Part shown: positions 32,618-35,510 of the stretch, piece by piece
Layout of the letters: the number at the start of each line of letters is the position of its first letter
Position numbering within the stretch: the stretch's first letter is position 1
Assembly (NCBI GenBank): GCA_902625825.1
Contig: CACOCL010000008.1
Span: 1-35,510 of the forward strand
Origin: an uncultured Pelagibacteraceae bacterium
GTDB taxonomy: Bacteria > Pseudomonadota > Alphaproteobacteria > Pelagibacterales > Pelagibacteraceae
Reading direction: 5' to 3'
DNA length: 35,510 bases
Translations under genes and position numbers: made by a program
Notes under the pieces: generated by a model
What the model was told of the DNA's origin: nothing
Database searches by the model: none
The model's input: the letters and a program-made list of their open reading frames with translations, nothing else

Positions 32618-34036
32618 ATGACAAAAAATGCAATAGCTTGGATAAGGGAAGACTTTAGAATTGATAACAATCCTGCCCTCTCATACGCCACACAAAATCA
32701 TGAAAATGTAATCGCATTATATATTTATAATAAAATTGATTTTGATAATAAGAGAGAAGCACAAAAATGGTGGTTATTTAAATCTTTAGAAACATTTAAA
32801 TCAGAATTATCTAAATACAAAATAAATCTTCAAATATTAGCAGGTGATGAGGTTGATATTTTTTCTAAAATCAAAAAAAAAGATGACATTACAATATATT
32901 GGAACAAGATTTATGAGCCCGATGTAATCGCAAAAGGGAAAAGGATTCGAGATACATTCTTAAAAAATGAAGTTGAATTTAAATATTTTAAGGGAAATAT
33001 TTTAAATGAATTTCAAGAGGTTACGAAGAATGATGGGACACCTTTCAAAGTATTTACTCCTTTCTGGAGAAATGCTGAACAAAAATATTTAGGTCTACCA
33101 CCAAGTAAAAATTATATTGTAAAGAAAAAAACAAAAATAATATCCCTATTTAAAGATTGTGTTGAACCAAAAAATATTCTACCAAAAAAATCTTGGTATA
33201 AAAAATTTGAAAATTATTGGAAAGTTTCAGAAAGTGACTCAAAAAAAGTTCTTAACAATTTAATTAATGATAAGATTAAAAAATATGATACAGCAAGAGA
33301 TTACCCCTCAGTAGAGGGTACATCTAAGTTATCCCCATATATTAAACATGGACAAATACATGTGAGTACTATTTGGAAAAAATGTAGCGAAATTAAATCA
33401 AAAAATATTGGTTATAGAAAATATATTAATGAATTAGGTTGGCGTGAGTTCTCGCATAGTTTGATTAATTATTTTCCTGAGTTCTTAAAAGGAAATTATA
33501 GAAAAGAATTTGATAAATTTCCATGGGTAAAAAATGAAAAATTTTTAAAAGCTTGGAAATCCGGAATGACTGGTTATCCAATTGTCGATGCTGGGATGAG
33601 AGAATTATATGAAACTGGCTGGATGCATAACAGAATAAGAATGGTGGTAGGCTCTTTTTTGGTTAAACATTTAAGAATAAATTGGACTGAAGGAGAAAAA
33701 CATTTTAGAAATTGTTTATTAGATTTTAATAAAGCAAATAATGTTGCACAATGGCAATGGGTTGCTGGGTGTGGTGCTGATGCCGCACCATATTTTAGGA
33801 TATTCAATCCAATTCTTCAGGGAGAAAAATTTGACAAAGAAGGTTTGTATGTAAAAAAATGGATTCCTGAACTTAATAAAGTTCCTCAAAAGTTTATTCA
33901 TAAACCTTGGGAAATGGATTTGAAATTTCAAGATGCAATCAAAACTGTTATTGGAAAAAATTATCCAAAACCAATAGTAGTTCATGAGGATGCTAGAAAG
34001 GCTGCTTTATTAGCTTTTCAAACTCTAAAAAAATAA
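32618..34036 (+). CDS. phrB: Deoxyribodipyrimidine photolyase / cryptochrome
   Basis: 472 aa from the ATG at 32618. A longer frame needs a TTG at 32540 inside the previous gene and is rejected. The N-terminal antenna domain starts NAIAWIREDFRIDNNPAL. The C-terminal FAD domain shows TSKLSPYIKHGQIHV, ELGWREFSHSLI, GMTGYPIVDAGMRELYETGWMHNR and NNVAQWQWVAGCGADAAPYFRIFNP, which are the diagnostic FAD-binding and Trp-chain blocks of class I CPD photolyases and cryptochromes. It repairs UV-induced pyrimidine dimers using light, sensible for a surface-ocean bacterium. It converges on the DUF2061-like gene with a two-base gap. A cryptochrome role cannot be separated by sequence reading. Confidence 0.9.
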   Translation: MTKNAIAWIREDFRIDNNPALSYATQNHENVIALYIYNKIDFDNKREAQKWWLFKSLETFKSELSKYKINLQILAGDEVDIFSKIKKKDDITIYWNKIYEPDVIAKGKRIRDTFLKNEVEFKYFKGNILNEFQEVTKNDGTPFKVFTPFWRNAEQKYLGLPPSKNYIVKKKTKIISLFKDCVEPKNILPKKSWYKKFENYWKVSESDSKKVLNNLINDKIKKYDTARDYPSVEGTSKLSPYIKHGQIHVSTIWKKCSEIKSKNIGYRKYINELGWREFSHSLINYFPEFLKGNYRKEFDKFPWVKNEKFLKAWKSGMTGYPIVDAGMRELYETGWMHNRIRMVVGSFLVKHLRINWTEGEKHFRNCLLDFNKANNVAQWQWVAGCGADAAPYFRIFNPILQGEKFDKEGLYVKKWIPELNKVPQKFIHKPWEMDLKFQDAIKTVIGKNYPKPIVVHEDARKAALLAFQTLKK

Positions 34037-34038
34037 GT

Positions 34039-34275
34039 CTATTTTGATCTACTCGCCCACCATTTATCAAGTACAAAATACCAAACTGCATTAGCTAGCG
34101 GTTCTACGATTGCATCTGTTAGAGCAATCATAAAGGAAACATCAGCTATTGACATTAAAACAATAATTGCAATAGCGAAATGACCTATTGTATAAACAAT
34201 AGTCCTTAGAATTGAACCTTTGTTATTCTCAAAAATATCTTTGGTAGTTTTAAATATACCTTTAGTTAGTTCCAT
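34039..34275 (-). CDS. Small membrane protein, DUF2061-like
   Basis: 78 aa with two predicted membrane helices (TIVYTIGHFAIAIIVLM and a second around IALTDAIVEPLANAVWYF) and a basic C-terminus (DKWWASRSK). The SILRTIVY start of helix one and the glutamate in the second helix resemble DUF2061 proteins, whose role is unknown. Family assignment is by general pattern only. The start ATG at 34275 is the natural one. A 45-base gap separates it from the upstream zinc-ribbon gene on the same strand. Confidence 0.65.
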   Translation of the reverse strand: MELTKGIFKTTKDIFENNKGSILRTIVYTIGHFAIAIIVLMSIADVSFMIALTDAIVEPLANAVWYFVLDKWWASRSK

Positions 34276-34320
34276 GCTCTACTTTCCTTAGCAAATTATC
34301 TAAAACTAAATGAGATATAT

Positions 34321-34497
34321 TTAGCTTTGCGAACAAACATCTTTAATAACAGGTACATTAGCACAATCTGCACATTTAGTTTTTTGCACTATACAACCAT
34401 TATCAAGAACTTTAACATCCACTACTCTGTCACACTTAGAACAAATAGATGAAACAGTTAATCCGCATTTTTTACAACTGTAGTTTTGTGTTTCCAT
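34321..34497 (-). CDS. 58-aa cysteine-rich zinc-ribbon protein
   Basis: A short frame (ATG at 34497, TAA at 34321) with eight cysteines in 58 residues. Cys8 and Cys11 lie in SCKKCG, Cys19 and Cys22 in ICSKCD, Cys42 and Cys45 in KCADCA, and the single cysteines are Cys35 and Cys55. Three CxxC pairs in a run this short are very unlikely by chance in AT-rich DNA and point to a zinc-ribbon or rubredoxin-like metal-binding fold. No transmembrane or signal segment. No clear SD. Just upstream is a paired Fur-box-like hairpin (34542-34592), suggesting metal-responsive control. I do not recognise a named family. Confidence 0.72.
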   Translation of the reverse strand: METQNYSCKKCGLTVSSICSKCDRVVDVKVLDNGCIVQKTKCADCANVPVIKDVCSQS

Positions 34498-34512
34498 AAA
34501 ATAACAATAAAT

Positions 34513-34538
34513 ATTAAAGTTTATTTTTCAACTTTAAT
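34513..34538. repeat. Small perfect inverted repeat near the zinc-ribbon start
   Basis: ATTAAAGTT (34513-34521) and AACTTTAAT (34530-34538) are exact complements with an eight-base spacer. The element lies between the Fur-box hairpin and the start codon at 34497, so on the minus strand it would fall in the leader of that gene. It may be an operator half-site pair or a leader hairpin. Confidence 0.4.
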
Positions 34539-34541
34539 GTT

Positions 34542-34592
34542 AGCGAATGATAATCACTCTCAAACTTTTTTTGAGAATGATTATCATTAGCT
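34542..34592. promoter_or_regulatory. Paired Fur-box-like operator forming a 23-bp dyad
   Basis: Bases 34542-34564 and 34570-34592 are inverted repeats of 23 bp with two differences and a five-base spacer. Each arm contains a sequence close to the classic Fur box GATAATGATAATCATTATC: GCGAATGATAATCACTCTC (34543-34561, 15 of 19) and GAGAATGATTATCATTAGC (34573-34591, 16 of 19). The box centres are 30 bp apart, about three helical turns, suiting binding of two dimers on one face. It lies 45-95 bases before the zinc-ribbon gene and just after yjbQ. No T-tract follows the hairpin on the minus strand, so a terminator is less likely. Confidence 0.65.
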
Positions 34593-34617
34593 AAAAAAAC
34601 TTAACAAATAATTTTTT

Positions 34618-35037
34618 TCATTCTCCAATAAAGTGATGAAAAATTTTTCTTTCATGAGATTGAATTCGATGTTCAAAAAGATATAAGCCCTGCCAAGTAC
34701 CAAGAATCAATTCATTTTTTTTGATACTCAAAGATATTTGGTTATTTGTTAAAGTAGATTTTATATGTGCTGGCATATCATCCTTACCCTCTACAGTGTG
34801 AATATATAATTTATTATTCATTGGCACTAACTTATCAAAATAATTTATCAAATCAGCTTGAACATCAGGATCAGCATTCTCTTGAACAATTAAGGAGGCA
34901 CTAGTGTGTAAAATGCTTAAATTGAGAATTCCATTAATGAATTTCTTTTCTTTAACCCAATTTATTGTTTTGTCTGTAAATTCATAAAGTTTCTGGCCAT
35001 TTGTTTTAACCTGTAATTCAAAAAATTCCTGCCTCAT
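34618..35037 (-). CDS. yjbQ: YjbQ family protein (UPF0047)
   Basis: 139 aa, the normal length for this widespread small beta-rich family. Signatures are LSILHTSASLIVQENADPDVQADL (residues 41-64), a central MPAHIKSTLTNNQISLSI and the C-terminal LILGTWQGLYLFEHR. Some members show weak thiamine-phosphate synthase activity in genetic tests, but the natural role is unsettled. It lies two bases after the zapE-like gene on the same strand and is likely co-transcribed with it. The Fur-box hairpin lies directly downstream. Confidence 0.9.
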   Translation of the reverse strand: MRQEFFELQVKTNGQKLYEFTDKTINWVKEKKFINGILNLSILHTSASLIVQENADPDVQADLINYFDKLVPMNNKLYIHTVEGKDDMPAHIKSTLTNNQISLSIKKNELILGTWQGLYLFEHRIQSHERKIFHHFIGE

Positions 35038-35039
35038 AA

Positions 35040-35510
35040 TTAATTATAGTTTAATGATGTTAGCTCAAATAAACGACTTGTAGTTCTTTTAAAGATATCA
35101 GATAAACTTTTTGAGGATTTAATTGAGTGCAAATCGCTCTCTGATGTAATCATTAAAGGAATTTTTTTTTCATAAATTACGTCAATTAATGTAATAAATC
35201 TATGTTGTTGATTTGAATTATTCTCATTGAAATTTGGTAAATTTTCTATGAATATAAACTTAGAACTTTCTGAAATCCTGATATAATCCTCAGCTCCTAG
35301 GTTTTTGTCACATATATCCTTAAAATCTAATCGAAATATACCCTCATAATAATTTCTAAATTCCAATTTTCGTCCTTTTATATCAAAAAATTTTGAGCAT
35401 TGTTTTTTGTTTTTTGTTACTTTTCTAAAAAATTTATTAAGTTTAAAATTTGTCGATTGATTTAACGGAAATAGGAACCTATCTGAATTTCTATTTTTAC
35501 TAGTTCTATA
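35040..35510 (-). CDS. zapE: Cell division/AFG1-like ATPase ZapE, C-terminal part (cut by window edge)
   Basis: The reading frame stays open to the end of the window, so only the last 156 residues or so are seen. The first codon of the shorter frame (35366) is a TTG inside the coding region, not a start. Recognisable AFG1/ZapE features are SDRFLFPLN near the visible N-terminus, then GRKLEF, FIFIENLPNF, HRFITLIDVIYEKKIPLMITS and the C-terminal DIFKRTTSRLFELTSLNY, which match the sensor and arginine-finger end of these P-loop ATPases. The Walker A and B motifs lie outside the window. ZapE acts at the division ring in enterobacteria; AFG1 is linked to membrane protein quality control. Confidence 0.82.
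   Translation of the reverse strand, partial: YRTSKNRNSDRFLFPLNQSTNFKLNKFFRKVTKNKKQCSKFFDIKGRKLEFRNYYEGIFRLDFKDICDKNLGAEDYIRISESSKFIFIENLPNFNENNSNQQHRFITLIDVIYEKKIPLMITSESDLHSIKSSKSLSDIFKRTTSRLFELTSLNYN

Noticed and set aside
34542-34592. Hairpin as an intrinsic terminator for yjbQ
   Set aside because: No T-tract follows it on the minus strand, the stem is AT-rich, and both arms match Fur boxes; an operator explains it better.
1-35510. tRNA, rRNA, CRISPR or mobile element genes
   Set aside because: No cloverleaf with a GTTCRA-type arm, no spaced repeats and no transposase or integrase motifs were seen; gaps are nearly all below 130 bases.

Overview
The window is AT-rich (most third codon positions are A or T), densely packed with short or overlapping gene junctions, and carries a set of genes for oxidising methylated amines. 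Gene content and order strongly suggest a marine alphaproteobacterium of the SAR11 clade (Pelagibacterales, Candidatus Pelagibacter-like). That assignment is an inference from gene content and base composition; no rRNA gene is present to confirm it. I see no tRNA or rRNA gene, no transposase, integrase or phage gene, and no CRISPR array.

Layout. (1) 8-856: an EamA/DMT permease, converging on a four-gene minus-strand operon soxBDAG (5968 down to 859) for heterotetrameric sarcosine oxidase. (2) 6095-8739: formate-tetrahydrofolate ligase (fhs), converging on a gpsA-like dehydrogenase. (3) 8818-18639: the trimethylamine/TMAO region. It holds trimethylamine monooxygenase (tmm), then on the minus strand the TMAO ABC transporter. 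Binding protein tmoX comes first, with its own promoter and an intrinsic terminator, then three small envelope-type genes, then ATPase tmoV and the fused double permease tmoW. Divergent from tmoX is tdm (TMAO demethylase), followed by a MarR-like small regulator candidate. (4) 18701-26996: an FAD amine oxidoreductase, a divergent glutamine-synthetase-like ligase, a three-subunit glutamate-synthase-like set (amidotransferase, GXGXG, FMN/FeS synthase), a 136-aa unknown protein, a divergent ammonium/methylammonium transporter and a 76-aa membrane protein. The section ends at a strong terminator at 27013-27045. (5) 27059-32610: a second, paralogous set in the order known for N-methylglutamate synthase (mgsABC) and gamma-glutamylmethylamide synthetase (gmaS), followed by a PLP ammonia-lyase-like gene. 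(6) 32618-35510: photolyase, DUF2061-like protein, an overlooked 58-aa cysteine-rich zinc-ribbon protein preceded by a paired Fur-box hairpin, yjbQ, and the truncated C-terminal part of zapE/AFG1.

How the genes fit together. TMA is oxidised to TMAO by Tmm, or TMAO is imported by TmoXVW. Tdm splits TMAO to dimethylamine and formaldehyde. Methylamine is captured on glutamate by a GS-like ligase (GMAS) and moved to N-methylglutamate by MgsABC. An FAD enzyme of the sarcosine oxidase type could then release formaldehyde and glutamate. C1 units enter tetrahydrofolate, and Fhs can recover ATP from formyl-THF. Nitrogen is handled by the GS, glutamate-synthase and Amt proteins.

The most notable point is that this window carries two non-identical ligase plus glutamate-synthase modules back to back. 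One keeps the iron-sulphur cysteines in its FMN subunit and is joined to an FAD oxidase, an Amt and an unknown protein. The other has lost those cysteines. No recognisable dimethylamine monooxygenase is present, so either that step is encoded elsewhere or an enzyme in the first module performs it.
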